This document shows, in pieces, positions 1 through 8,657 of a stretch of 15,464 nt of DNA. This DNA is from Chitinophagaceae bacterium UBA1946 (GTDB taxonomy: Bacteria > Bacteroidota > Bacteroidia > Chitinophagales > Chitinophagaceae). The notes under the pieces were generated by a model. That model had not been told where the DNA came from and did no database searches. It saw only the letters and a list, made by a program, of their open reading frames with translations. How positions within the stretch are numbered: position 1 is the first letter of the stretch; each line of letters starts with the position of its first letter. A program made the position numbers and the translations under genes. The stretch spans positions 1 to 15,464 of the forward strand of contig DDEU01000026.1 in assembly GCA_002336815.1 (NCBI GenBank). Reading direction: 5' to 3'.

Positions 1-1707
1 CTACTTGGTATTATTGCCACCTACTCGCTGACATTACTTGTTGGGATACCCCTTGGTATCTACCTGGCAAAAATGTTTGCGGGAGAAAAAGTCTGGACAG
101 ACTTTTTGAAACCCCTTGAAACTGGTATCTATAAATTATCCGGGATCAACCCTAAAGAAGAAATGAACTGGAAGCAGCACATGAAAGCGCTGCTGACCAT
201 TAACCTGGTTTGGTTGGTTTATGGTTTTTTTGTTTTGATGAACCAGGATAAGTTTCCTTTAAATCCTGACGGAAATCTCGGTCAGTCGCCCGATCTTGCA
301 TTTAACAGTGTCATTAGTTTCGTGGTGAACTGTAACCTGCAGCACTATTCAGGCGAAAGCGGGGCGACTTATTTTACACAGCATTTTGTGTTCATGTTTT
401 TGCAGTTTGTTAGTGCTGCTACAGGTCTGGCCGCCGCAGTTGTTTTATTCAAAGCTTTCAGGGATAAAACAACAACGAGTCTTGGAAACTTCTGGGTCTT
501 CTTTACAAAATCAATAACCCGCTTACTGCTTCCACTTTCTCTAGTTGTAGCTATTATTTTAGCTTTTAATGGTACACCAACAAGTTATGAAGGCAAGGAT
601 CAGTTCATTTCAATGCAAGGTGATACGGTAAACGTATCCCGGGGTCCGGCAGCGGCGTTTGTTGCGATTAAACATCTTGGAACAAATGGTGGTGGCTGGT
701 TTGGTGTCAACGGTTCCCATCCGCTAGAGAACCCGAATTACCTCACCAATATGGTTGAAGTATTCTCTCAGGTAGTAATTCCAATCGCTATGATTTTTGC
801 ATTTGGCTGGTTCATCCGAAGAAAGAAAATGGCATGGGTGATTTTCGGGATCATGACATTAGGTATGCTATTATTGTTAGTGCCAACAGTGATCAGTGAA
901 ACAGGGGGCAGCCCGGCAATTGCCAAGATGGGTATCTCCCAGGCAACCGGGGCAATGGAAGGTAAGGAGGTCAGGTTTGGGCCTACTGCGACAGCCTATT
1001 GGAGTACGGTAACTACGATCATCTCTACAGGTTCAATTAACTCCATGCACGATAGTTCCATGCCTTTAACCGGCATGCTTCAATTAACGGCGATGATGAT
1101 GAACTGTTTTTACGGAGGTTGTGGGGTTGGTATTTTAAACTATTTCATATTTATTATTATTGCTGTGTTTATTTCGGGTCTCATGGTGGGTCGAACGCCA
1201 GAGTTCCTCGGCCATAAAGTTGAAGCCAGGGAGGTGAAGATCGCGTCTATCATTGCCCTGTTACATCCATTTATTATTCTGGTAGGAACAGCGCTGGCAG
1301 CCTATACGATTACTTATTTTCCAGATGCAGATTGGGCGGTTAAACCAGCCAACTGGTTAAATAATCCGGGTTTCCATGGCTTCTCTGAAATGTTATATGA
1401 AAACACTTCGGCGGCTGCCAATAACGGTTCTGGTTTTGAAGGACTTGGTGATAACAATGTATTCTGGAACGTGGTAACTGGGTTTGTATTGTTGCTTGGA
1501 CGTTTCCTTCCAATTATAGGCCCTGTTGCGATAGCCGGACTATTGGGTGCTAAGAAATACATCCCTGAATCTAACGGTACTTTAAAAACAGATACTTTGA
1601 CTTTTGGTCTGATGACTTTTGTTGTGATTGTCATCATTGCAGCACTTGCCTTTTTCCCTGCGTTAACTCTGGGTCCGCTAGCTGAATATTTTACCTTAAC
1701 TAAATAA
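1..1707 (+). CDS. kdpA: Potassium-transporting ATPase subunit KdpA, 5' end outside the window
   Basis: KdpA is the K+-selective channel-like subunit of the KdpFABC inner-membrane pump. The reading frame is open from base 1 and reads LLGIIATYSLTLLVGIPLG, which is KdpA N-terminal sequence. The gene therefore starts a few codons before the window, and Met at base 73 is internal. About 568 residues are visible, close to the usual 550-600. All four pore-loop (selectivity filter) signatures are present: NCNLQHYSGES, LGTNGGGWFGVNGSHPLENP, STGSINSMHDSSMPLTG and NTSAAANNGSGFEGL. The first has Cys-Asn-Leu where E. coli has Thr-Asn-Trp; I believe this is a common variant in this phylum. Multiple hydrophobic segments fit the ten-helix fold. 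kdpB starts 4 bases after the stop codon, so the genes are co-transcribed. kdpF, if present, would lie upstream. Identification is very secure. Confidence 0.97.
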   Translation, partial: LLGIIATYSLTLLVGIPLGIYLAKMFAGEKVWTDFLKPLETGIYKLSGINPKEEMNWKQHMKALLTINLVWLVYGFFVLMNQDKFPLNPDGNLGQSPDLAFNSVISFVVNCNLQHYSGESGATYFTQHFVFMFLQFVSAATGLAAAVVLFKAFRDKTTTSLGNFWVFFTKSITRLLLPLSLVVAIILAFNGTPTSYEGKDQFISMQGDTVNVSRGPAAAFVAIKHLGTNGGGWFGVNGSHPLENPNYLTNMVEVFSQVVIPIAMIFAFGWFIRRKKMAWVIFGIMTLGMLLLLVPTVISETGGSPAIAKMGISQATGAMEGKEVRFGPTATAYWSTVTTIISTGSINSMHDSSMPLTGMLQLTAMMMNCFYGGCGVGILNYFIFIIIAVFISGLMVGRTPEFLGHKVEAREVKIASIIALLHPFIILVGTALAAYTITYFPDADWAVKPANWLNNPGFHGFSEMLYENTSAAANNGSGFEGLGDNNVFWNVVTGFVLLLGRFLPIIGPVAIAGLLGAKKYIPESNGTLKTDTLTFGLMTFVVIVIIAALAFFPALTLGPLAEYFTLTK

Positions 1708-1711
1708 CAGA

Positions 1712-3736
1712 ATGAAAAATAAATCTAATATATTATTTGAACCTGCTTTAGTAAATACCGCATTAAAGCAGTCATTTATCAAACTTAACCCACGGTTGAT
1801 GGTCCGCAATCCCGTTATGTTTACCGTAGAGATCGGGACATTTGTGATGCTGTTTGTGACTATTTTTTCCTTAAGCAATTCGAGCCAGGGTTCATTTGGA
1901 TATAATCTTGCTGTTTTTATCATCCTACTGCTTACCGTGCTGTTCGCCAATTTCGCGGAAGCCATCGCTGAGGCTAGAGGTAAAGCTCAAGCGGATAGTT
2001 TAAGAAAGACCCGTGAAGAAACTCCGGCTAAAGTCGTCTTAGCCAATGGAGAAATAGAGGTTCGTTCTTCAAGTTTGCTTAAAAAAGGGGATGTGTTTAT
2101 CTGTGAGACGGGTGATACTATACCTACCGATGGGGAGATCATTCAGGGTATTGCTACCATAGATGAATCAGCCATTACCGGAGAATCGGCACCAGTAATA
2201 CGGGAATCCGGAGGTGACAAGTCATCCGTAACCGGTGGAACAAAGGTACTTTCAGATCAGATAAAAGTACAGGTAACCACGCAACCAGGTGAAAGCTTTT
2301 TAGACAAAATGATTGCGCTGGTTGAAGGAGCTTCACGCCAAAAAACTCCAAACGAGATCGCTCTCACTATTTTACTTGCCGGCTTTACATTGGTATTTAT
2401 CATTGTTTGTATAACTTTAAAACCATTTGCCGATTACGCAAATACGCCAATTACAATTGCTGCATTCATCTCCTTATTTGTGTGCCTGATTCCTACAACT
2501 ATTGGCGGCCTCCTTTCAGCGATAGGTATTGCCGGAATGGACAGGGCTTTGCGTGCCAATGTAATTACAAAGAGCGGTAAGGCGGTGGAAACAGCAGGTG
2601 ATTTAGATACGTTGTTATTGGATAAAACCGGAACCATCACCATCGGCAACAGGAAGGCAACTAATTTTTATCCTGCTAATGGTGTAAGTGAAGGAGCGTT
2701 TACAGAAGCTGCTGCTTTGTCATCCATAGCAGATGAAACACCGGAAGGAAAATCAATTATTGAACTGGCTAAACTGGATACAAGAAAATTAAATACTGAT
2801 CATGCAAAGTTCATCGAGTTCACCGCAGAAACAAGAAGCAGTGGTATCGATTTACACGGTGGTGTAAAGATCCGTAAAGGCGCTTTTGATGCTATCAGGA
2901 ACATGGTAACAAAAGCAGGTAATTCTTTCCCTGAAGAAACTGCGGAGAGAGTAAAATTGATCTCAAGCAATGGGGGTACGCCGTTGGTGGTGAGTGAAAA
3001 TAATAAGGTGTTAGGTGTGATTGAATTGCAGGACATCATCAAACCCGGCATACAGGAGCGTTTTGAACGGCTGCGTAAAATGGGCATTAAAACAGTGATG
3101 GTTACCGGAGATAATCCTTTAACTGCAAAATATATTGCAGGTAAAGCAGGTGTGGATGATTTTATCGCTGAGGCAAAACCAGAGGATAAAATGAACTATA
3201 TCAAAAAAGAACAGCAAAACGGTAAGCTGGTGGCGATGATGGGCGATGGCACTAACGATGCACCGGCACTGGCACAGGCTGATGTAGGCGTTGCAATGAA
3301 CAGTGGTACAGCAGCTGCAAAAGAAGCCGGTAATATGGTTGATCTTGATAACGACCCAACCAAGCTGATAGAGATTGTGGAGATAGGAAAACAATTATTA
3401 ATGACAAGGGGAACACTCACCACTTTCTCAATTGCCAATGATGTGGCAAAATATTTTGCGATTGTTCCTGCATTGTTCATTGCATCTATTCCAGGCTTAC
3501 AGGCATTGAATATTATGCGGCTGCACAGTCCTGAGAGTGCGATACTTTCCGCAGTTATTTTCAATGCGATCATTATTCCCATGCTGATACCACTGGCTTT
3601 AAGGGGTGTTGCCTATAAACCAATTGGTGCCTCTGCATTGCTGAGAAGAAATTTATTGATATATGGTTTGGGCGGTGTGCTGATACCTTTTATCGGTATT
3701 AAAGTGATCGACCTATTGGTATCAACCTGGTTTTAA
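1712..3736 (+). CDS. kdpB: Potassium-transporting P-type ATPase subunit KdpB
   Basis: KdpB is the ATP-hydrolysing P-type ATPase subunit that energises K+ import through KdpA. At 674 residues it is of normal length. The visible hallmarks are the actuator-domain TGES at residues 156-159, the phosphorylated aspartate D304 in DKTGT, and the hinge GDGTNDAP at 511-518. The transmembrane segment with CLIPTTIGGLLSAIGIAGMDR is typical of the KdpB (type IA) subfamily. Numbering is offset by 3 from E. coli KdpB (D307), so Ser159 corresponds to E. coli Ser162, the residue whose phosphorylation is known to inhibit the pump. The gene follows kdpA by 4 bases with no evident Shine-Dalgarno sequence, which suggests translational coupling. 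No missing catalytic residue was seen. Confidence 0.98.
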   Translation: MKNKSNILFEPALVNTALKQSFIKLNPRLMVRNPVMFTVEIGTFVMLFVTIFSLSNSSQGSFGYNLAVFIILLLTVLFANFAEAIAEARGKAQADSLRKTREETPAKVVLANGEIEVRSSSLLKKGDVFICETGDTIPTDGEIIQGIATIDESAITGESAPVIRESGGDKSSVTGGTKVLSDQIKVQVTTQPGESFLDKMIALVEGASRQKTPNEIALTILLAGFTLVFIIVCITLKPFADYANTPITIAAFISLFVCLIPTTIGGLLSAIGIAGMDRALRANVITKSGKAVETAGDLDTLLLDKTGTITIGNRKATNFYPANGVSEGAFTEAAALSSIADETPEGKSIIELAKLDTRKLNTDHAKFIEFTAETRSSGIDLHGGVKIRKGAFDAIRNMVTKAGNSFPEETAERVKLISSNGGTPLVVSENNKVLGVIELQDIIKPGIQERFERLRKMGIKTVMVTGDNPLTAKYIAGKAGVDDFIAEAKPEDKMNYIKKEQQNGKLVAMMGDGTNDAPALAQADVGVAMNSGTAAAKEAGNMVDLDNDPTKLIEIVEIGKQLLMTRGTLTTFSIANDVAKYFAIVPALFIASIPGLQALNIMRLHSPESAILSAVIFNAIIIPMLIPLALRGVAYKPIGASALLRRNLLIYGLGGVLIPFIGIKVIDLLVSTWF

Positions 3737-3763
3737 AAATTACAAACAATTAAATTAAGTATT

Positions 3764-4327
3764 ATGAAAGAGCATATTCTCCCTTCGATAAGGATAACAG
3801 CAGTAAGTATTTTGATGCTGATGGTTGTATATCCTGCATTGATATTGGGAATTGCACAAATAGCACCTGCAAACGGAAAGGGCGAAACAGTAACACTAGA
3901 TAACAAAGTGGTTGGTTACAAATTAGAAGGCCAATATTTTTCTGATGATAAATATTTCTGGAGCAGGCCATCGGCAGCTGCTTACAACGCAGCCGGTTCA
4001 TCAGGCAGTAACAAGGGCCCAACAAATCCTGATTATTTAAAACAGGTGCAGGACAGAGCCGATAGTTTTTTGGTACATAATCCAGGAATAAAAAAAGAAG
4101 ACATTCCTTCTGACCTGGTCACAGCATCTGGTAGTGGATTAGACCCTGATATTTCTGTTGCAGCAGCTAAAGTACAGGTGAAGCGTATTGCTGCTATTCG
4201 TAAGATCAATGCAGCAACCATTGATGGGTTGATTGAAAAGCAGATCGGGCAACCATTATTGGGCGTTATGGGCACAACAAGAATAAATGTATTAGCAATC
4301 AATATTGAATTAGACAAATTAAAATAA
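3764..4327 (+). CDS. kdpC: Potassium-transporting ATPase subunit KdpC
   Basis: KdpC is the single-span accessory subunit that stabilises the KdpAB complex and is thought to raise its affinity. The protein has 187 residues, normal for the family. One N-terminal membrane helix lies at about residues 8-30, followed by an extracytoplasmic domain. Family signatures are clear: SRPSAAAYNAAGSSGSNKGP followed by TNPDYL in the middle, and DLVTASGSGLDPDIS followed by the VKRIAAIR helix in the C-terminal half. It starts 27 bases after kdpB. A 57-base gap with a 12-bp palindrome separates it from the next gene. Confidence 0.97.
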   Translation: MKEHILPSIRITAVSILMLMVVYPALILGIAQIAPANGKGETVTLDNKVVGYKLEGQYFSDDKYFWSRPSAAAYNAAGSSGSNKGPTNPDYLKQVQDRADSFLVHNPGIKKEDIPSDLVTASGSGLDPDISVAAAKVQVKRIAAIRKINAATIDGLIEKQIGQPLLGVMGTTRINVLAINIELDKLK

Positions 4328-4344
4328 GTAACAACCCCGTCAGC

Positions 4345-4356
4345 GGTTTATAAACC
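4345..4356. repeat. 12-bp perfect palindrome between kdpC and the barrel gene
   Basis: GGTTTATAAACC is a perfect palindrome in the 57-base gap after kdpC. As an RNA hairpin it would have only about four paired bases around a small loop and no U-tract, so it is not a convincing terminator. It could be a protein-binding site or chance. Confidence 0.3.
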
Positions 4357-4384
4357 CTGGCGGCGGTTAAGAAAAATCAGGACA

Positions 4385-5443
4385 ATGAAAAAAATCATTT
4401 TAATAGCATCAGCGTTTATATTAAACCAGGCAATGTTTGCCCAATCCGACTCAACAAAAAAAACTACGCCATCATTTGCGATCACCGGTTCTGTGGATGC
4501 CTATTACAGGTTCAATTTCAACAACCCAAAGCGTTTTCCATATAACAGCCCTACTAGTTTCACTCATTCCGGCAATTCATTTGAACTGGGCATGGCTTCC
4601 ATAAGGGCTGACCACAGCTTTGGAAAAGTAAGTGCCACCATCGACCTGGGATTTGGAACAAGGGCAGAAGAGTTTGCTTACAATGATGCCAACACCAGGT
4701 TTGCGTTAAAACAGGCTTACCTTTCTTATGCACCTTCCACTGCCGTTAAATTCACACTGGGCACCTGGGCTACACATGTAGGTTATGAAATGCTTGATCC
4801 TTATTTAAACAGGAATTACAGCATGAGTTATATGTTTACCAATGGGCCATTTACGCATACAGGCCTTAAGGCAGATATAAGCCTCGGTGGAAAAAGCGCA
4901 TTGATGCTGGGAATTTCCAATCCCACGGATTTCAGGTCGGCTTCGGGTGCTGCCAAATCAATTATTGCCCAGTTCTCTACGGCATCAAAAGATGATAAGC
5001 TAAAAGCCTATTTTAATTTTGTGGGTGGGAAACAAAATGACTATAAAAAAGTGATACAGGGTGATGTTGTGGCAAGCTACATTGTCAACAGTAAATTCAG
5101 TGTTGGAATAAACGGTACGCTGCAATCTGTGAAGTTGGATATGGATAGTTCCGGAACTTTTAATACCTCAAAGTGGATTGGTGCTGCACTATACCTGAAC
5201 TATGATCCGGTTAATTGGGCTGGACTTACATTGAGAGCAGAATACATCAGTGACAAAGACGAATACCTGGGATTCAAAAATGTATTTGCTCCAACGCTTT
5301 CAGCCAATTTCAAAATTGATAATCTTACCATCATTCCTGAATTCCGGTTGGACAATGCCGGCAATGCAGTGTTTTATAAGAACGCCACTGAAACCACCAA
5401 ATCAACAGGCAGTTTTGTGCTGGCAGCCTGTTATCATTTTTAA
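4385..5443 (+). CDS. Outer-membrane beta-barrel porin (OmpL/BBP2-like) in the kdp operon
   Basis: Predicted outer-membrane barrel of 352 residues. The N-terminus MKKIILIASAFILNQAMFAQ is a classical signal peptide, with likely cleavage after Ala before Gln-Ser. The mature protein consists of alternating hydrophobic/polar strands and ends in CYHF, a terminal Phe typical of BAM-assembled barrels. The ITGSVDAYYRFNFN start and the SFELGMASIRADHSFGKVSATIDLGFG stretch resemble the putative beta-barrel porin-2 (OmpL-like) family; this is from memory, not a search. It lies between kdpC (57 bases upstream) and kdpD (17 bases downstream) on the same strand, so it probably belongs to the K+ uptake operon. 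I infer that it may admit K+ across the outer membrane. Its substrate cannot be read from the sequence. Confidence 0.85.
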   Translation: MKKIILIASAFILNQAMFAQSDSTKKTTPSFAITGSVDAYYRFNFNNPKRFPYNSPTSFTHSGNSFELGMASIRADHSFGKVSATIDLGFGTRAEEFAYNDANTRFALKQAYLSYAPSTAVKFTLGTWATHVGYEMLDPYLNRNYSMSYMFTNGPFTHTGLKADISLGGKSALMLGISNPTDFRSASGAAKSIIAQFSTASKDDKLKAYFNFVGGKQNDYKKVIQGDVVASYIVNSKFSVGINGTLQSVKLDMDSSGTFNTSKWIGAALYLNYDPVNWAGLTLRAEYISDKDEYLGFKNVFAPTLSANFKIDNLTIIPEFRLDNAGNAVFYKNATETTKSTGSFVLAACYHF

Positions 5444-5460
5444 AAACCAGGTAAATCAAT

Positions 5461-6582
5461 ATGCCAGGCAGCGAAGCAGATAAATGGTTAGCAAAAATTC
5501 AGCAGGATAAAAAAGGAAAGCTGAAGATATACATCGGTATGAGCGCTGGTGTGGGTAAAACATACCGCATGCTGCAGGAGGCGCATACCTTGCTCCGGAA
5601 CGACGTCAATGTAAAAATAGGGTATGTTGAAACGCATGGCAGGAAGGAAACCCAGGCACTGATCGATGGCTTGCCCGTTGTGCCAAGGCGCCAGGTTTTT
5701 TATAAAGGCAAGCAACTGGAAGAAATGGATGTGCAGGCCATTTTGTTACTGCAACCCAAAGTGGTGATCGTTGATGAACTGGCGCATACCAATATTCCCG
5801 GTAGCAAAAATGAAAAGCGCTGGCAGGATGTACTGGATATTTTAGATGCCGGAATTGATGTAGTAAGTGCGGTAAATATTCAGCACATTGAAAGTATCAA
5901 TGAAGATGTGAAAGCCATCACTGGTGTGGAAGTAACAGAACGGGTGCCTGATAAATTACTGCAACTGGCAGACGAAGTGGTGAATATTGACCTTACCGCT
6001 GATGAGCTGATCACAAGGCTGAAAGAAGGTAAAATATATGACCACAGTAAGGTGCAGCAGGCGTTGCAAAATTTCTTTCAATCGGAAAAGATCCTGCAGC
6101 TAAGAGAGCTCGCTTTGAAAGAAGTGGCCGGCCAGGTGGAAAGAAAAGTAGATTACGAGGTAACCGCAAGAGAACGGCCCTGGCGCCACGAAAGATTTTT
6201 AGCGTGTATATCCTCCAATCATACCATAGCGCAAAATATCATCCGTAAAACAGCCAGGCTGGCGTCGTATTATAACAGCAAATGGTATTTGCTGTATGTG
6301 CAAACGCCAAAGGAATCTGCCGATAAAATATCGCTGGCAGCACAGCGGCACCTGATCAATAATTTTAAGAATGCAACCGAGCTCGGGGCGGAAGTGATCA
6401 GGATCAAAGAAAGCAACGTTACCAAAGTGATTATGAAAATGGTGGAGGAAAAGCAAATAACTACGGTGTGTATTGGTAAACCGCACTTAAATTTGTTCCA
6501 GGTAATCCTGCAGACCAATGTGTTCAATCACCTGCTGAAGCAATTGTCGGCCAGGGACATTGATCTTATAATTTTATCGTGA
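5461..6582 (+). CDS. kdpD: Short KdpD: sensor ATPase-like domain plus USP-like domain, no kinase
   Basis: This corresponds to the cytoplasmic N-terminal half of the potassium sensor KdpD. At 373 residues it is much shorter than the roughly 900-residue E. coli protein. The KdpD domain (about 18-230) has a Walker A motif GMSAGVGKT at 26-34 and a Walker B-like VVIVDELAHTN at 101-111, plus the signature stretch NIQHIESINEDVKAITG. A universal-stress-protein-like domain follows (about 240-373). The membrane helices, GAF-like region and histidine kinase of full KdpD are absent. They are functionally replaced by the next gene, whose ATG overlaps this stop by one base (TGATG). This is a natural split, not a frameshift: the protein ends cleanly after the USP domain, and the next protein starts with its own membrane helix and unrelated HAMP/PAS domains. 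In Staphylococcus the KdpD USP domain binds c-di-AMP; whether this one does is unknown. Confidence 0.93.
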   Translation: MPGSEADKWLAKIQQDKKGKLKIYIGMSAGVGKTYRMLQEAHTLLRNDVNVKIGYVETHGRKETQALIDGLPVVPRRQVFYKGKQLEEMDVQAILLLQPKVVIVDELAHTNIPGSKNEKRWQDVLDILDAGIDVVSAVNIQHIESINEDVKAITGVEVTERVPDKLLQLADEVVNIDLTADELITRLKEGKIYDHSKVQQALQNFFQSEKILQLRELALKEVAGQVERKVDYEVTARERPWRHERFLACISSNHTIAQNIIRKTARLASYYNSKWYLLYVQTPKESADKISLAAQRHLINNFKNATELGAEVIRIKESNVTKVIMKMVEEKQITTVCIGKPHLNLFQVILQTNVFNHLLKQLSARDIDLIILS

Positions 6583-8273
6583 TGGCAATGAAGTTAAAAA
6601 CAAAAGTAGCAACGGGAAGCATCTTCCTGTTTGTACTGCTGGTGATAGTGGGTGCCATCAGTTTCTATTACATCAACCGTGTTACAGAAGAGGCAAGGCA
6701 AATCGTAAAGGACAATTATGAATCGTTGAATTATTCAAGGCAAATGCTGAAGGAGCTGAACAATCACTCAGACAGTGCTTTTGAAAGGTTTGACCAGATG
6801 CTTGTATTGCAGGAGAAAAATATTACAGAGCCGGGTGAAAAGGAAATGACACTATCACTGCGTAAAAATTTCAGCCTGCTGAAAGAAAAGGGAAAAGTGG
6901 ATTCCATTCTTATTTTGGCCAGGAACGACATCAGCAATATCATGCAGGTAAACCTGCTTGCCATTGATAAAAAGAACCAGGCCGCACAGGCCTCCGCTCA
7001 AAGTGCAAAAACCATTATCACCGTCTGCCTCACTTTTTGTTTACTCATTGGGTTTACCTTCCTGTATAATTTTCCTTCTTCGGTGGCCGGGCCAATCGCT
7101 TCACTAACGGAGGGTATCAAAGCGATCGCTGGTAAAAATTACGGGCAGCGGATACATTTAAACCGCCAGGATGAATTTGGTGAACTGGCTACTGCTTTTA
7201 ACAGCATGGCCGAAAGACTGGATGAATACGAACACAGCAATCTTTCCAAAATCTTATTTGAAAAGCACCGGGCAGAAACAGTCATCAATACACTAAAAGA
7301 TGCAAGCATTGGTATTGACAATAAGGGAACCATCCTGTTTGTGAACCGCCAGGCATTGCAGTTGCTCAATTTAAAAGAACAGGACATTGTAGGCCAGCCG
7401 CAAAAAGAAGTGGAAAGCAGGAACGACCTGTTTCGGTTTTTAGTGAAAGAGCAGGCGAATGCACCTTTTAAGATTGTTGTGGAGAACAAGGAGAATTATT
7501 TTACCAAGGAGATCATGGACATTCAGCAGCAGGATGGCAAGGCAGGGATGGTGATCGTACTAAAAAATATTACGCCATTCAAAGAACTGGATACTGCCAA
7601 AACAAATTTCATGGCCACCATCTCCCATGAATTAAAAACGCCGCTGGCATCTTCCGATTTCAGTTTAAAATTGCTGGAAGATGAAAGAGTGGGTGCATTG
7701 AATGAAGAACAGCAGGAACTCGTTAAAAGCCTGAAAGAAGATAATAAACGACTGCTGAAAATATTGAGTGAACTGCTGGATCTTTCGCAGGTAGAAAGTG
7801 GTAAGCTTGAACTGAATGTTCAGCAGATCTCTCCCTATAACATTATTGAAAAAGCAGAACAGTTTGTGCTGAATGCTGCTAAGAATAAAAGCGTCAGCAT
7901 ACAAAAAAACGTTACCGAAGGTCTTGCTTTGATCGCTGCCGATGAAGAAAAACTGGTATGGGTACTGAATAATTTCCTCACCAATGCCATCAAGAATTCC
8001 TATGAGAACGGGGTGGTTGAGATAATAGTAAAACAAGAGGCAGGCAAGATCAACTTTGCAGTGAAAGACAATGGCAAAGGGATAGAAGAAAAATATTTGC
8101 CAAGATTATTTGACCGGTATTTTAAAGTGCCCGGTACTTCAGAAAAATCAGGCTCTGGCCTGGGACTGGCCATTTCAAAGGAATTTATTGAAGCACATGG
8201 CGGAACCATCAGTGTGGTATCATCATTAGGAGCCGGAAGCACATTCAGCTTCAGCTTACCTGTTAAAGCATAA
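6582..8273 (+). CDS. Membrane sensor histidine kinase (HAMP-PAS-HisKA-HATPase), partner of short KdpD
   Basis: Transmembrane sensor kinase of about 563 residues. The order is: membrane helix about 11-30, a roughly 110-residue extracytoplasmic segment, second helix about 144-166, HAMP linker about 166-220, PAS-like domain about 230-330, a HisKA dimerisation helix with phospho-acceptor H349 in ISHELKTP, and a HATPase domain with the N box around N468, DNGKGI at 496-501 and GSGLGLAISKEF near the end. I chose ATG at 6582 because it overlaps the kdpD stop in a TGATG arrangement; GTG at 6579 or ATG at 6588 are alternatives. Translational coupling to kdpD suggests the two proteins work together as the K+-responsive kinase. 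No KdpE-type regulator follows. The partner may be encoded upstream of kdpA, or could be the receiver protein encoded on the opposite strand one base away. Confidence 0.93.
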   Translation: MAMKLKTKVATGSIFLFVLLVIVGAISFYYINRVTEEARQIVKDNYESLNYSRQMLKELNNHSDSAFERFDQMLVLQEKNITEPGEKEMTLSLRKNFSLLKEKGKVDSILILARNDISNIMQVNLLAIDKKNQAAQASAQSAKTIITVCLTFCLLIGFTFLYNFPSSVAGPIASLTEGIKAIAGKNYGQRIHLNRQDEFGELATAFNSMAERLDEYEHSNLSKILFEKHRAETVINTLKDASIGIDNKGTILFVNRQALQLLNLKEQDIVGQPQKEVESRNDLFRFLVKEQANAPFKIVVENKENYFTKEIMDIQQQDGKAGMVIVLKNITPFKELDTAKTNFMATISHELKTPLASSDFSLKLLEDERVGALNEEQQELVKSLKEDNKRLLKILSELLDLSQVESGKLELNVQQISPYNIIEKAEQFVLNAAKNKSVSIQKNVTEGLALIAADEEKLVWVLNNFLTNAIKNSYENGVVEIIVKQEAGKINFAVKDNGKGIEEKYLPRLFDRYFKVPGTSEKSGSGLGLAISKEFIEAHGGTISVVSSLGAGSTFSFSLPVKA

Positions 8274-8274
8274 T

Positions 8275-8646
8275 TTAAGCGATCAGTTCTTTTATCTGCT
8301 TCATCATTTCCCTTGTAGAAAATGGTTTGGTGATATAGAGGGAAGCGCCCAGATCGTAGCCTTTTTTAATATCGGCTTCCTTGCTTTTGGCACTCATGAA
8401 AACCACTTTGGCGTCCTTTAATTTTTTACTGCTTTTAATGTGCTTACAGATCTCGTAGCCATCTACATCCGGCATCATGATGTCGAGCAGTACCAGGTCG
8501 GGCAACTGTTTTTCAACAATATCCAGGGCTTCTGTTCCATTGCGGGCTACCATCACATCAAAGCCATTTTTCTTCATTAAAAATTCCAATGACATCAGTA
8601 TATAAGGATCATCGTCTACCACCAATATTTTTTTTACTGCACTCAT
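8275..8646 (-). CDS. Receiver-only (CheY-like) response regulator
   Basis: Single-domain receiver of 123 residues. The acidic pocket is DDD at 11-13, the phospho-acceptor is D55 in LLDIMMP, the switch residue is S85 in FMSAK, and the conserved lysine is K107 in ITKPF. The protein ends right after the last receiver helix, so no DNA-binding, enzymatic or other output domain is present. It starts 11 bases after the symporter-kinase gene with an AGG-containing stretch before ATG, so it is very likely co-transcribed with and phosphorylated by that kinase. Its stop codon is one base from the stop of the kdp-side kinase on the other strand. It could act in a phosphorelay or through protein-protein contact. 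It is not KdpE, which carries a winged-helix output domain. Confidence 0.94.
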   Translation of the reverse strand: MSAVKKILVVDDDPYILMSLEFLMKKNGFDVMVARNGTEALDIVEKQLPDLVLLDIMMPDVDGYEICKHIKSSKKLKDAKVVFMSAKSKEADIKKGYDLGASLYITKPFSTREMMKQIKELIA

Positions 8647-8657
8647 CCTGCCTTATT

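Noticed and set aside
3196..3582. 128-codon open frame on the minus strand inside kdpB
   Set aside because: Antisense to the conserved GDGTNDAP region of KdpB, with composition expected from a shadow frame.
5461..8273. Frameshifted full-length kdpD
   Set aside because: The second protein begins with its own membrane helix, HAMP and PAS domains rather than the KdpD four-helix region, so this is a real gene split and not a broken gene.
8200..8280. Bidirectional terminator between the convergent kinase and receiver genes
   Set aside because: No stable stem with a U-tract was found on either strand around the stop codons.
8275..8646. KdpE
   Set aside because: Receiver only, on the opposite strand, and linked to the symporter-kinase gene; KdpE has a C-terminal winged-helix DNA-binding domain.
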